Of a stretch of 64,000 nucleotides of DNA, positions 14,744 to 22,707 are shown in pieces; position 1 is the stretch's first letter; each line of letters begins with the position of its first letter. The stretch is taken from NCBI RefSeq assembly GCF_000585395.1, contig NZ_KK073875.1, positions 385,186-449,185 on the forward strand, in the 5' to 3' direction. The translations under genes and the position numbers were made by a program. A model generated the notes under the pieces. The model was not told the origin of the DNA and searched no databases. It saw only the letters and a program-made list of their open reading frames with translations. The DNA is from Saccharibacillus sacchari DSM 19268. Lineage in GTDB: Bacteria; Bacillota; Bacilli; Paenibacillales; Paenibacillaceae.

Positions 14744-16744
14744 ATGTTGCGAATATTGAATTCTTCATCAACAAGACCCGGCCCCAAGCCGGGTCTTCTC
14801 TTTACCTCGGTCCTTTATGTGTTGTTCGTGCTTCTTATGCTGGGCAAGCTGCGCCTGCTGCATGGCAATCTGCAACTTCCGTACATCAATATGGGTGCTA
14901 CGGATTTTCTGATCGCCGCAGGCTGTGTGCTGGCTTTATCATTTTGGGTATTCTGGCTGCCTGTGCGCGCTCGCTTATGGGCATTGGCGCTGCTGGACCT
15001 GCTGCTGACGGCGCTGATCTTCGCAGACCTCGTCTATTTCCGCTACTTCGGCGACTTTCTGACCGTTCCCGTGCTGCTGCAAGCCGGGCAGGTGGAATCG
15101 CTCGGCGGCAGCATCGCGGAACTGCTGCGCTGGCGCGACCTTTGGCTGTTCGCCGATTGGCCGCTGATGCTGGCTGCCGCGCTGTGGGGCTGGTCGAGAC
15201 GACGTAAAAATGTTCGGGGCTTCTCAGGCACATCCGCGTACTCGCTCGGAACGGGTACGTCCTCTTCTTCGCGCAGAAGAGTCCGTTTCCTCCAACGATT
15301 TGCGGCCGGACTTCTGGTGCTGGTCATCGGGTTCTCCGCCGCCTTTTTCCCGATTCGACACGCTTCCCAGACCTGGGCCAAAAACCTGTTGGAAAACAAC
15401 TGGTGGAACATGTCCATGTACAACGTGACCGGGTTGCTCGGCTTTCACGCGATCGACGCTTACCGTTACGCGCAGACCGCGATCGGCAAAGGGCAATCGT
15501 TATCGGATGAACGTTTGACGGAAATCCGCGACTGGTTCGAGAAAGGCCGCGCCTCTCGCACAGGTCCGGCAGAATTGCTGGGCAAGTACAAAGGCAGCAA
15601 CGTCGTCATGGTGCAGGGTGAAGCGTTCATGAACTTTTTTGTCGGAAAAGAAGTGAACGGACAGCCGATCACTCCGAATCTCGACGCGCTGATGGCGGAC
15701 AGTCTGTATTTCGATCACTTTTACCAACAAACCGGGCAAGGCCGTACCTCCGATGCCGATCTTGCCGCCAACTTTTCGCTGCATCCGCTGCCTTCGGGTT
15801 CCGTTTTTATCCGGTACGCCGACAACGAATTCGAGACTTTGCCTTCGATCTTGAAAGAACAAGGCTATTCGGCCAACGTATTCCACGCCTACGACGGCAG
15901 CTTCTGGAATCGGAATCGGATGTATCAGGAGATGGGATATGATCGTTTTTATACGGAAAAAGATTACGTGATCGACGAACCGCTCGGCTGGTCGCTCGGG
16001 GATCGCTCGTTCTTCAATCAGTCGGTCGGGTTTATGGAAAACACGCCGGAGCCGTTCTATTCGTTCCTGATCGGTCTCAGCAGCCATCATCCGTATAATT
16101 TGGCGCTGAAAGACGAAGACAAACTTCCGGTCGGCGAGTTCGAAGGCACGACGTTCGGCGATTATTTGCAGTCGGTGCATTACGTCGATTCGGCTTTGGG
16201 CGACATGGTGCAGCGGTTGAAAAACGACGGACTATGGGAAAATACGATCTTCGTCTTCTACGGCGACCATGACTTTTCACTCGACGAGCACGAAGCCGTA
16301 GGAACCTTGTTGGGCGATGACGTATCGGAGTTCGAATATACGCAGATGATGGGCCAGGTCCCGCTGCTGATCCATCTGCCGGACGGCGAGCTGGCCGGGA
16401 CATATGAGCAGCCTGGCGGTCAGCTCGATATCATGCCGACGTTGCTGTCGCTACTGGGAGTCGATGCCGGCAATTACGCGCTGATGGGCAGCAATCTGCT
16501 TGACGATTCCAAGCAGGAACGACTCGTCGTGCTGCGAACAGGCGCATTTACCGACGGCAAAATCTACTACGAACCTTCTCCTGACGGCGTGTTCGAAAAT
16601 GGGATCTGCTATGACCTCGCAACCGGACAACCGACCGACGTGGAACAAGCACGGGCAGGATACGACGAAGCGGTAAAGCGTCTGGCGATCTCGGACGATG
16701 TGCTGGCGAAAGATTTGATTCCGACGCTGGATTTAAAAAAATAA
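14744..16744 (+). CDS. LTA synthase family sulfatase-fold protein (LtaS-like)
   Basis: This 666-residue protein has about five N-terminal membrane helices (residues 20-210) and an extracellular alkaline-phosphatase/sulfatase domain. Landmarks are VMVQGEAFMNF (metal Glu), QTGQGRTSDAD with the nucleophile Thr, GLSSHHPYN, and FYGDHDFSLDEHE with the metal Asp-His. These match LtaS-type glycerolphosphate transferases, which polymerise lipoteichoic acid from phosphatidylglycerol. Paralogues act as LTA primases, so the exact role is open. ATG 14744 lies five bases after AAGGAG. An in-frame GTG 14738 overlaps the SD. Unusually, a terminator-like hairpin (14773-14797) sits inside codons 10-18. Confidence 0.9.
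   Translation: MLRILNSSSTRPGPKPGLLFTSVLYVLFVLLMLGKLRLLHGNLQLPYINMGATDFLIAAGCVLALSFWVFWLPVRARLWALALLDLLLTALIFADLVYFRYFGDFLTVPVLLQAGQVESLGGSIAELLRWRDLWLFADWPLMLAAALWGWSRRRKNVRGFSGTSAYSLGTGTSSSSRRRVRFLQRFAAGLLVLVIGFSAAFFPIRHASQTWAKNLLENNWWNMSMYNVTGLLGFHAIDAYRYAQTAIGKGQSLSDERLTEIRDWFEKGRASRTGPAELLGKYKGSNVVMVQGEAFMNFFVGKEVNGQPITPNLDALMADSLYFDHFYQQTGQGRTSDADLAANFSLHPLPSGSVFIRYADNEFETLPSILKEQGYSANVFHAYDGSFWNRNRMYQEMGYDRFYTEKDYVIDEPLGWSLGDRSFFNQSVGFMENTPEPFYSFLIGLSSHHPYNLALKDEDKLPVGEFEGTTFGDYLQSVHYVDSALGDMVQRLKNDGLWENTIFVFYGDHDFSLDEHEAVGTLLGDDVSEFEYTQMMGQVPLLIHLPDGELAGTYEQPGGQLDIMPTLLSLLGVDAGNYALMGSNLLDDSKQERLVVLRTGAFTDGKIYYEPSPDGVFENGICYDLATGQPTDVEQARAGYDEAVKRLAISDDVLAKDLIPTLDLKK
14773..14803 (+). 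terminator. terminator-like hairpin inside the start of the LtaS-like gene
   Basis: AAGACCCGGC (14773-14782) pairs perfectly with GCCGGGTCTT (14788-14797) over ten bases with a CCCAA loop, followed by CTCTTT. It would be placed correctly to end transcripts of the upstream RNA methyltransferase, yet it falls within codons 10-18 of the downstream gene. Confidence 0.6.
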
Positions 16745-16782
16745 CTTCTCGCTCCGCGCCAACTTTTTTCGCAGCAGCCCAT

Positions 16783-16824
16783 AAAAAGCCCCGAATTCCG
16801 TCAATCCGGAACTCGGGGCTTTTT
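16783..16824. terminator. bidirectional terminator
   Basis: AAAAAGCCCCGAATTCCG and CGGAACTCGGGGCTTTTT form a long stem with A and T runs on both sides. It serves the LtaS-like gene on the plus strand and the DUF1450 gene cluster on the minus strand. Confidence 0.9.
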
Positions 16825-16871
16825 GGAAATCGGTCATACACGCAGCTCAATGCCGAGCCGCGACGTGCCGA

Positions 16872-17099
16872 TTATGATTTTTTAATAAAAGGCGCGACCT
16901 TTTCCAGCACTTCGGCTTCTGTCGGAGCGCTGACGTAACGGCCGTTGATGAAGACGAATGCCCGTTTGCCGCAAGGACCGCAGTACGACTTGCAGCCCAC
17001 TTTGATCTCGGCATCGGGAGCCATTTTTTGCAGCTTCGGCACGATGGTCTTCATGCGTACGTGCTGACATTTATCGCAAACGCGAATATCGTTAGCCAT
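16872..17099 (-). CDS. DUF1450 family protein (YuzB-like)
   Basis: This 75-residue cytosolic protein has CDKC near the N-terminus and KSYCGPCGKRAFVFINGRYV in the middle, followed by APTEAEVLEKV. The spaced cysteines and small thioredoxin-like layout match the DUF1450/YuzB family, whose fold resembles [2Fe-2S] thioredoxin-like ferredoxins. Its function is not established. ATG 17099 has AAGGGAAG upstream. It follows the HesB-like gene after 27 bases on the same strand, so the two are probably co-transcribed and share an iron-sulfur or redox theme. Confidence 0.85.
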   Translation of the reverse strand: MANDIRVCDKCQHVRMKTIVPKLQKMAPDAEIKVGCKSYCGPCGKRAFVFINGRYVSAPTEAEVLEKVAPFIKKS

Positions 17100-17126
17100 G
17101 ATTCTTCCCTTCTTCTTCGGCAGTTC

Positions 17127-17432
17127 TTAGTGGTCGCCGTGGTTACCCTTCGACGGATTCGTGATCACGAATCCTTCTTCCTGGGTGCTGTACAGATAAT
17201 CGATCTTGATTCCGTCAAGCAGCGGCTCGCTGGCATCGACCAGAACGCTGATATCCTTGTCGGTCGCAACCAACTCGTCGCCGTCTTTTTGCTTATCCAG
17301 ATCCATGCCGTAGTGGGCGTGGTCGCCGTGCGAATGCGTAATGAATACGCGAACGTTCATTTCTTTGTTTTCTTCCTTGTTCAACTCTTCCAGCAGTTTC
17401 TTCGCAGCGTTGCGCGTAATTTTGACCTTCAT
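17127..17432 (-). CDS. HesB/IscA-like fold protein (YneR family)
   Basis: This 101-residue protein begins with MKVKITRNAAKKLLEELN and contains HGDHAHYGMDLDKQK, then SVLVDASEPLLDGIKIDYL and GFVITNP. That arrangement is the HesB/IscA-like (YneR) fold. The cysteines that bind Fe-S clusters in true A-type carriers are absent, so iron-sulfur delivery cannot be assumed. The His/Asp-rich loop could bind metal. ATG 17432 follows GGAGGAG closely. It sits directly upstream of the DUF1450 gene. Confidence 0.82.
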   Translation of the reverse strand: MKVKITRNAAKKLLEELNKEENKEMNVRVFITHSHGDHAHYGMDLDKQKDGDELVATDKDISVLVDASEPLLDGIKIDYLYSTQEEGFVITNPSKGNHGDH

Positions 17433-17502
17433 GACAGACTCCTCCCGCCTGCGGTTTCAAACCGCGGCTCTTCATAAGATGATAGTGCAGCAAAAGGCAG
17501 TC

Positions 17503-18315
17503 TCAACCTTGCATGGATGCGACCTGCCAAATGGCTTTCGTTCTTGCGATATACTCGGCCAGCCACTTTTGTGCGATTTTCTCGAACATATCCGATTCTC
17601 CGCTGTGCAAGAACCGATGCTCGGGAATGGAATCGCCGGTTTCCAACTGCCCTTTTTCATACAAAATCGTACTGACTTCGCGAGCCGTCTCCTCCGCCGA
17701 ACTGATCAGCTTCACCGACGGTCCCATCACCCGCTGAATGGTGTCCGCAAGGAACGGATAGTGGGTGCAACCCAAAATCAGGCAGTCGAGCGGCAGCGCA
17801 CGCAATGGGAGCAGTTCGTTTTTGACGATCTCATACGTGGCCCGACCGCTAAAATGCCCCTGCTCGACCAAAGGAACAAACGACGGACATGCACGGCTGA
17901 CCACATTGACAAAAGGAGAGATCTGTTTCAACGCTTGGGCGTATGCCCCGCTATCGACTGTTCCTTTTGTGCCGATGACTCCGATAATGCCGTTGTTTGC
18001 TTTGCTGATCGCCGCGCGGGCACCCGGATGAATGACGCCGACAACCGGAATATCCACCTTCTCCGCAATCGTATCAAGCGCTGCGGCGGTGGCCGTATTA
18101 CAGGCGATGACGATCATTTTGGGATTGAACGTCATGAGATAATCGACGATCTGCTCCGTAAATGCGCGGACTTCCATGAGATCGCGCGGTCCGTAAGGGG
18201 TACGCGCCGTATCTCCGAAATAGATGATTTGTTCTCTCGGCAATTGACGCATGACCTCTCTGGCCACGGTCAGGCCGCCGACTCCCGAATCCATTATCGC
18301 AATAGCTTGCTGCAC
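17503..18315 (-). CDS. murI: glutamate racemase
   Basis: This 270-residue enzyme interconverts L- and D-glutamate to supply D-Glu for peptidoglycan. The family signatures are IAIMDSGVGGLTVAREV at the N-terminus, IVIACNTATAAALD with the first catalytic Cys, and LILGCTHYPFL with the second. YFGDTARTPYGPR is also typical. The start is GTG 18315 with AAGGAAG upstream. The gene is alone on its transcript as far as I can see. The Bacillus name racE would be equally fitting. Confidence 0.95.
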   Translation of the reverse strand: MQQAIAIMDSGVGGLTVAREVMRQLPREQIIYFGDTARTPYGPRDLMEVRAFTEQIVDYLMTFNPKMIVIACNTATAAALDTIAEKVDIPVVGVIHPGARAAISKANNGIIGVIGTKGTVDSGAYAQALKQISPFVNVVSRACPSFVPLVEQGHFSGRATYEIVKNELLPLRALPLDCLILGCTHYPFLADTIQRVMGPSVKLISSAEETAREVSTILYEKGQLETGDSIPEHRFLHSGESDMFEKIAQKWLAEYIARTKAIWQVASMQG

Positions 18316-18462
18316 GAGTACACGCTTCCTTCATATCGTTTTCCCGAACATCCACCTCTTATGGACACAACACCGCAAAAGATGGACCGGGGTTAAAATT
18401 AAGCCTAAACTCTATCATAGCGAAGCGACTCCCTCGCCGCAAGCAGCTTTTGGACGAATCGA

Positions 18463-19569
18463 TTACTCCTCTTCGGAAGTCGATGCATGCGAATCTTGCG
18501 TGGGCGGAGTCTGACGACTCTCCTGCATCCGGTACTCGCGCTCGGAGCGGAACTCGGTTCCGTCTTCTTCGCGCAACCGATAACCAGAGCCTGAATCTTC
18601 TTCGTCATCTTGCCAAGCGTTCGCTTCATCCTTCTCGTACCCGACCGGATCTTCCGTTTGCGTTCCGGCATAATGAGGATGGCCCGGATTGAGGTCGATC
18701 ACCGCGCGTTCGGGAGCCAGGACGGAGCGCTGGCGCTCGCAGCGCCATCTGAGTCCGGCACCGCCGAGCAGTTGTCCGTCGGCTGCTTCGCCCGCGTTGC
18801 CGTAGACGTAGTAAGAGGCGCCGTAGATCATCGGAATCACCCGGTCCGGCGTCATATCCACTACCCGGCACTGAATGTCCGGCACGCCGAGAGCGGTCAA
18901 GCCGAGCGTATCGACCAGCACTTCGTTTTGCCGCTGCATCTGATAAACTCTGACGTTCAACGCTCCGTAGAGAGGCTCGTTCGGATAAGAGGCCAAGAAA
19001 GTTCCCGCATCGATCAATTGTCCGCTCGGCTGCCAATAGATCGCATCACAGCCCGTCGTCTCGATCACGCTTGCCAAGACGGACTGGAACATATCAATCC
19101 GACGCTCAAACGGCAGCATGGCCGCGTACCAATCGCATAGCGTTACCGCATACCGATACTCTTCAAGCCGCTCCGCTCCGCCTTCCCATTTCCAGCTTTG
19201 CTGAAGCACGCCTTCCCAATTCAGATCCTCGCGAATCTCTCTGGGCTCGAAGATTCTCGTCTGCGCGGGCACTTCCGCATCCGTGAAATTCACGGTGTAA
19301 TCGGCATGGTAAAAAACGGCGGCCAGCTCGAAACGGTCGCTGCCCGTCGTCTCCTTGCGACGCAGCGCCTCGTTCTCCACTTGTTCCGTCTCCCGAAACG
19401 GTCCCGTGTTGATCGCGGTCTTGCGAATGCGTTGATGAATCCGCTCAAGAATAAGCGAAGGTTCCAGCTTCGGTTCCTCCCGGAATAATAACTCGACTGC
19501 GTATACCGGAAGGAATCCCGGTTTCATTTTCTTGCCTTCTTTTGGTTGTTGCCCTGCCGAATCGGCCAT
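18463..19569 (-). CDS. DUF4261 domain-containing protein
   Basis: This 368-residue soluble protein has a middle region (about residues 15-280) that matches what I recall of DUF4261: PGFLPVYAVELLFREEPKLE, AIYWQPSGQLIDAGTFLAS, and YQMQRQNEVLVDTLGLTALG. The C-terminal 80 residues are acidic and low-complexity with many Asp, Glu, Ser and Thr. No catalytic motif is obvious. Start codon ATG 19569 has GGAGGGGG ten bases upstream. An internal ATG before KPGFLPVYAVE is an alternative. It is followed by racemase on the same strand after 147 bases and preceded by the DUF86 gene after 39 bases. Confidence 0.75.
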   Translation of the reverse strand: MADSAGQQPKEGKKMKPGFLPVYAVELLFREEPKLEPSLILERIHQRIRKTAINTGPFRETEQVENEALRRKETTGSDRFELAAVFYHADYTVNFTDAEVPAQTRIFEPREIREDLNWEGVLQQSWKWEGGAERLEEYRYAVTLCDWYAAMLPFERRIDMFQSVLASVIETTGCDAIYWQPSGQLIDAGTFLASYPNEPLYGALNVRVYQMQRQNEVLVDTLGLTALGVPDIQCRVVDMTPDRVIPMIYGASYYVYGNAGEAADGQLLGGAGLRWRCERQRSVLAPERAVIDLNPGHPHYAGTQTEDPVGYEKDEANAWQDDEEDSGSGYRLREEDGTEFRSEREYRMQESRQTPPTQDSHASTSEEE

Positions 19570-19608
19570 GTGTCTGCTTCCCCCTCCGTGTCTATCCGGT
19601 ATGTTCGC

Positions 19609-20049
19609 TTAGTTTGGCCTGCCGCTCTCGCCAAGTTCGCTAAGCAAATACCGGTTCACCCGATCCGCAAACTGCTTCAAGGCGGCAGGCAGCTCCATTG
19701 TCAGCGTGTGCAGGGCTTTACGATCCCATTCGTAATAATCCTGCACCAACGGACGACGCAATCTGACCAGTCGCAACATCACCTCATGCAGCTGATCGTC
19801 GATCACGGTCTCCCCGTGAATAATGTCTATAATATCCTCGTAACTGCCCGCATCGCGCATAATGAATCCGTCGATCAGATAGCTTCCGATATCCGTGACG
19901 GCTTCCAATGCCAGATGCAAAGCGCGCTCTTGCGCCATTCCTTGCAGGAGCGTTCCCTCCCACTGCGCAGCGACCAAACGCATCGCTTCGATCGTCTGCG
20001 GCAGCGACAGCAGGCGCTTCTCGATCTGTTCCCGATTGACGTAATACAA
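19609..20049 (-). CDS. DUF86 (HepT-like) family protein with altered motif
   Basis: This 146-residue helical protein matches DUF86/HepT (YutE-like): an N-terminal IEKRLLSLPQTIEAM, HLALEAVTDIGSYLID in the middle and RLRRPLVQDYYEWD near residue 98. HepT RNases of toxin-antitoxin pairs use R-x4-6-H, usually in an RN-x-LVH-x-Y context. Here the His position is Gln103 (codon 19741-19743), so RNase activity by that mechanism is unlikely. No MntA-type nucleotidyltransferase partner is adjacent. The start is TTG 20049, eight bases after AGGAGG, so it is well supported. It is probably co-transcribed with DUF4261. Confidence 0.8.
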   Translation of the reverse strand: MYYVNREQIEKRLLSLPQTIEAMRLVAAQWEGTLLQGMAQERALHLALEAVTDIGSYLIDGFIMRDAGSYEDIIDIIHGETVIDDQLHEVMLRLVRLRRPLVQDYYEWDRKALHTLTMELPAALKQFADRVNRYLLSELGESGRPN

Positions 20050-20156
20050 TGCCGGTTCCTCCTGTGTATCCGCTGCGGCTGAAGTCGCAAACCGCTCGGT
20101 TCCTGGATTTTCGCGTTTCGTCTTTCCGCGATATGTAGTAATCGCGTAAACCGATA

Positions 20157-20447
20157 TTAGATTTCGTAGTCGACGGCGTACGAGACTTCTTTGACGCCAT
20201 TGATGTATTCGATAATCTTCTGGTGTTCCGGATGCGTCTGATAGCCTTGCAGATCATCCAGCGTCTCTACCGTTGCCGTCAGCGCGATATCGTAAGAACG
20301 CTCGGTGCGCAGGATATCCGTTCCGATCTCCAGCGATTTGAGCTGCTCGATCTTGCCTTCCATGCTGCGCAAAACGTCTGCCGCCTCCGCTACGCTTTCC
20401 GCCGAACGGTTTTTCAATTTAAAAAAGACGATATGTTTAATCATCAT
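20157..20447 (-). CDS. Dabb family (stress-responsive A/B barrel) protein
   Basis: This protein of about 96 residues is typical of the dimeric alpha/beta-barrel Dabb family: IKHIVFFKLKNRSAESV at the N-terminus, LEIGTDILRTERSYDIALTA in the middle and YQTHPEHQKIIEYINGV near the end. Members are small and cytosolic with varied or unknown roles. Three ATG codons lie at 20453, 20447 and 20444 after AAGGAG. The second has the best spacing (six bases). It stands just upstream of the DUF86-DUF4261 pair on the same strand. Confidence 0.85.
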   Translation of the reverse strand: MMIKHIVFFKLKNRSAESVAEAADVLRSMEGKIEQLKSLEIGTDILRTERSYDIALTATVETLDDLQGYQTHPEHQKIIEYINGVKEVSYAVDYEI

Positions 20448-20585
20448 GTTCATCTCCTTCTGCCGTTGAATTGACCTTCAAAAAAGCTCATAAAGAAACT
20501 ATATCATAAGGAGAGCGGTTACAGCCAAAATCGAACACGGCGATTTAGCGAAAATGCGTCGTCCTTTGTCAAAGTCGGCGCAAAG

Positions 20586-20624
20586 AAAAAGACCGTTTGC
20601 CGTGATTCCGACAAACGGTCTTTT
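20586..20624. terminator. bidirectional terminator after the LPXTG gene
   Basis: AAAAAGACCGTTTG and CAAACGGTCTTTT form a 13-bp stem about 30 bases beyond the surface-protein stop on the minus strand, with A/T runs on both sides. Confidence 0.85.
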
Positions 20625-20654
20625 CCCGCTCAAGCAAAGTGTTTTTCTTAACGA

Positions 20655-22676
20655 TTAACGCGAACGACGAAAACGAATTGCAGCACCGGATACCATCAGC
20701 AGCAAGCCTGCGTACAGGAACATCGCGTCGCTGCCGGTTTCTCCTGTTTGAGGCAGTTCGGAAACGCCGGTCCAATTCATCGAAGCCGCAGAGTTCGCTG
20801 CATCCGTTGTCGTAGCGTCCATTGCAACTTCCGCGGTTGGCGTCGCTGCGATCGTCACAGGACGTTCTCCGATATCGGCCGTCGATGCATCTGCTGTTAC
20901 AATCGCTCCATCCGTCACGCCGCGGTTGTCATCCATTTCAGGCGACAACTCATCAAACTCGTCACCTTCCGATGCTGTAGCTGTCGTAACGTTGTTTCCA
21001 ACCGGTTCTCCGTCTTCGTCGTCGGCAGGCAGCGCACTTGGCGTATTGCCCGAAGACGCGATTACGGTTCCCGGTACGGATGCTGCGACTACGCCGTCAA
21101 CCGTGATTCCGCCGTCGTTACCGCCCGTGCCTGGGTTTGGCGTCGTACCGCCATCGTTACCGCCAGTGCCCGGGTTCGGCGTCGTACCGCCATCGTTACC
21201 GCCAGTGCCCGGGTTCGGCGTCGTACCGCCATCGTTACCGCCCATGCCTGGGTTCGGCGTCGTACCGCCGTCGTTACCGCCCGTGCCTGGGTTAGGCGTC
21301 GTACCGCCGTCGTTACCACCCGTTCCTGGGTTCGGCGTTGTTCCACCATCATCGTCCCCACCGTTACCCGGGTTTGGCGTGGTGGTGCCGCCGTCATCGT
21401 CTCCGTTACCCGGATTCGGAGTCGTTCCTCCGTCATTTCCTCCCGGTGCTGCTGGAGTAAATGTAGAGTTTTCCAGCACCGACACCTGAACGCCAGGCAG
21501 AATGCCGTTCAAGTTCAAATCAAGCAGCGAGGAATTGTTGGACGTTCCATCTCCGTTCACGGAATTATTGTTGCCCAGAACCGTCAGTCCGACGTCGTTA
21601 CCGAGCAGATCGTCGAGATTCAGGTTCAGCAGAGAATCGGAATTGCTTTGCGTTGCCGGGTTCGTCGTACCGGAGTTCGTGTTGTTGGATTCGTTTTCCA
21701 GCACGCCCAAATGAATATTGTCGCCCAATACTTCGTTAAGGTCTACGTTCAACAAGGAATCGTAGCTGTTATTCGTCGTTGTTGGGTTCGTCGATCCATT
21801 GGTTGCGCCCGAATTCGTGTTGGTTGCTTCATTTTCCAATACGCCGACGTGAACCGTTTCTCCCAAAACTTCGTCGAGGTTCACGTTAACCAGCGAACTC
21901 GATTCCGTATTTGCTGTAGCGGCTGGTGTTCCTGTTGTCGCACCGGAAGTTGTGTTGGATTCTTCGTTTTCCAGTACGCCCACTTGGACGCTTTCGCCCA
22001 ACACTTCATCGAGGTTCACGTTAACCAGCGAACTCGATTCCGTGTTTGCTGTAGCGGCTGGTGTTCCCGTCGTTGTACCGGAAGTTGTGTTGGATTCTCC
22101 GTTTTCCAGTACGCCGACGTGGACCGTTTCTCCCAACACTTCGTCGAGGTTCACGTTAACCAGCGAACTCGATTCCGTGTTTGCTGTAGCGGCTGGTGTT
22201 CCCGTCGTTGTACCGGAAATTGTGTTGGATTCTTCGTTTTCCAGTACGCCCACTTGGACGCTTTCGCCCAACACTTCATCGAGGTTCACATTCAGCAATG
22301 AGCTAGATTCCGTCGTTGTTGTAGCGGCTGGCGTTTCTGTTGTTGCACTGGAGGTTCTAGTGGATTCTTCGTTCTCCAGTACGCCGACATGCACATCATC
22401 GCCCAGCACTCCGCCAAGATCTACGTTGACCAGCGCATCGTAATTCGTTGCCGCACCATTGCTTCCAGCACTGCTTGTCTCACTCGGCAATACATTGACT
22501 TGCAGCGTATCCCCGAGCAGGCCGTCGGCATTGAGGTTCAGCAGCGAACGACTTTCCGTCTGAGGCGCGCCGCTGTCGGTCGTCGTAACTTCCGCAGCCG
22601 ATGCGGCTCCTTGAGCCAATACGAGTGTGACTGCCGCAAATCCTGTTGTCATCAGTGCTTTTACCGTCTTTTTCAT
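20655..22676 (-). CDS. LPXTG-anchored repeat-rich surface protein
   Basis: This 673-residue exported protein has a signal peptide (residues 1-28, ending ASA-A). Nine copies of a roughly 22-residue module with consensus LLNVNLDEVLGESVQVGVLE follow, spaced about every 45 residues between 45 and 403 by Thr/Asn/Ser-rich linkers. A Gly/Asn/Pro tract (about 411-535) contains 13-residue repeats TTPNPGTGGNDGG. The C-terminus has a sorting signal: LPQTG (641-645), a hydrophobic helix and RFRRSR. A sortase would therefore link it to peptidoglycan. I do not recognise the module. Its alternating hydrophobic pattern suggests beta-solenoid or amyloid-like packing. No sortase gene is nearby. ATG 22676 follows AAGGGAG. 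It is second in an operon after the secreted protein ending at 22708. Confidence 0.88.
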   Translation of the reverse strand: MKKTVKALMTTGFAAVTLVLAQGAASAAEVTTTDSGAPQTESRSLLNLNADGLLGDTLQVNVLPSETSSAGSNGAATNYDALVNVDLGGVLGDDVHVGVLENEESTRTSSATTETPAATTTTESSSLLNVNLDEVLGESVQVGVLENEESNTISGTTTGTPAATANTESSSLVNVNLDEVLGETVHVGVLENGESNTTSGTTTGTPAATANTESSSLVNVNLDEVLGESVQVGVLENEESNTTSGATTGTPAATANTESSSLVNVNLDEVLGETVHVGVLENEATNTNSGATNGSTNPTTTNNSYDSLLNVDLNEVLGDNIHLGVLENESNNTNSGTTNPATQSNSDSLLNLNLDDLLGNDVGLTVLGNNNSVNGDGTSNNSSLLDLNLNGILPGVQVSVLENSTFTPAAPGGNDGGTTPNPGNGDDDGGTTTPNPGNGGDDDGGTTPNPGTGGNDGGTTPNPGTGGNDGGTTPNPGMGGNDGGTTPNPGTGGNDGGTTPNPGTGGNDGGTTPNPGTGGNDGGITVDGVVAASVPGTVIASSGNTPSALPADDEDGEPVGNNVTTATASEGDEFDELSPEMDDNRGVTDGAIVTADASTADIGERPVTIAATPTAEVAMDATTTDAANSAASMNWTGVSELPQTGETGSDAMFLYAGLLLMVSGAAIRFRRSR
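21075..21446 (-). repeat. 39-bp tandem repeats in the surface-protein gene
   Basis: About eight tandem units encode TTPNPGTGGNDGG with slight variants (GNGDDD, GMGGND). Several neighbouring units are nearly identical at the DNA level, which marks a region prone to slippage and length variation between strains. Confidence 0.85.
21468..22544 (-). repeat. nine-copy LLNVNLDEVLG module array, central units 135 bp
   Basis: Modules start at residues 45, 82, 127, 172, 217, 262, 308, 349 and 384. The four units between residues 125 and 305 are almost identical in DNA and protein, with a 45-residue (135-bp) period. The outer copies have diverged, suggesting recent internal expansion of the central part. 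Confidence 0.85.
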
Positions 22677-22707
22677 TAGTTATCGCTCCCTTTTATTTTT
22701 TTGATTT

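Noticed and set aside
20655-22676. CRISPR-like tandem repeats
   Set aside because: The 39- and 135-bp repeats are in frame inside a coding sequence with no unique spacers, so they are protein repeats.
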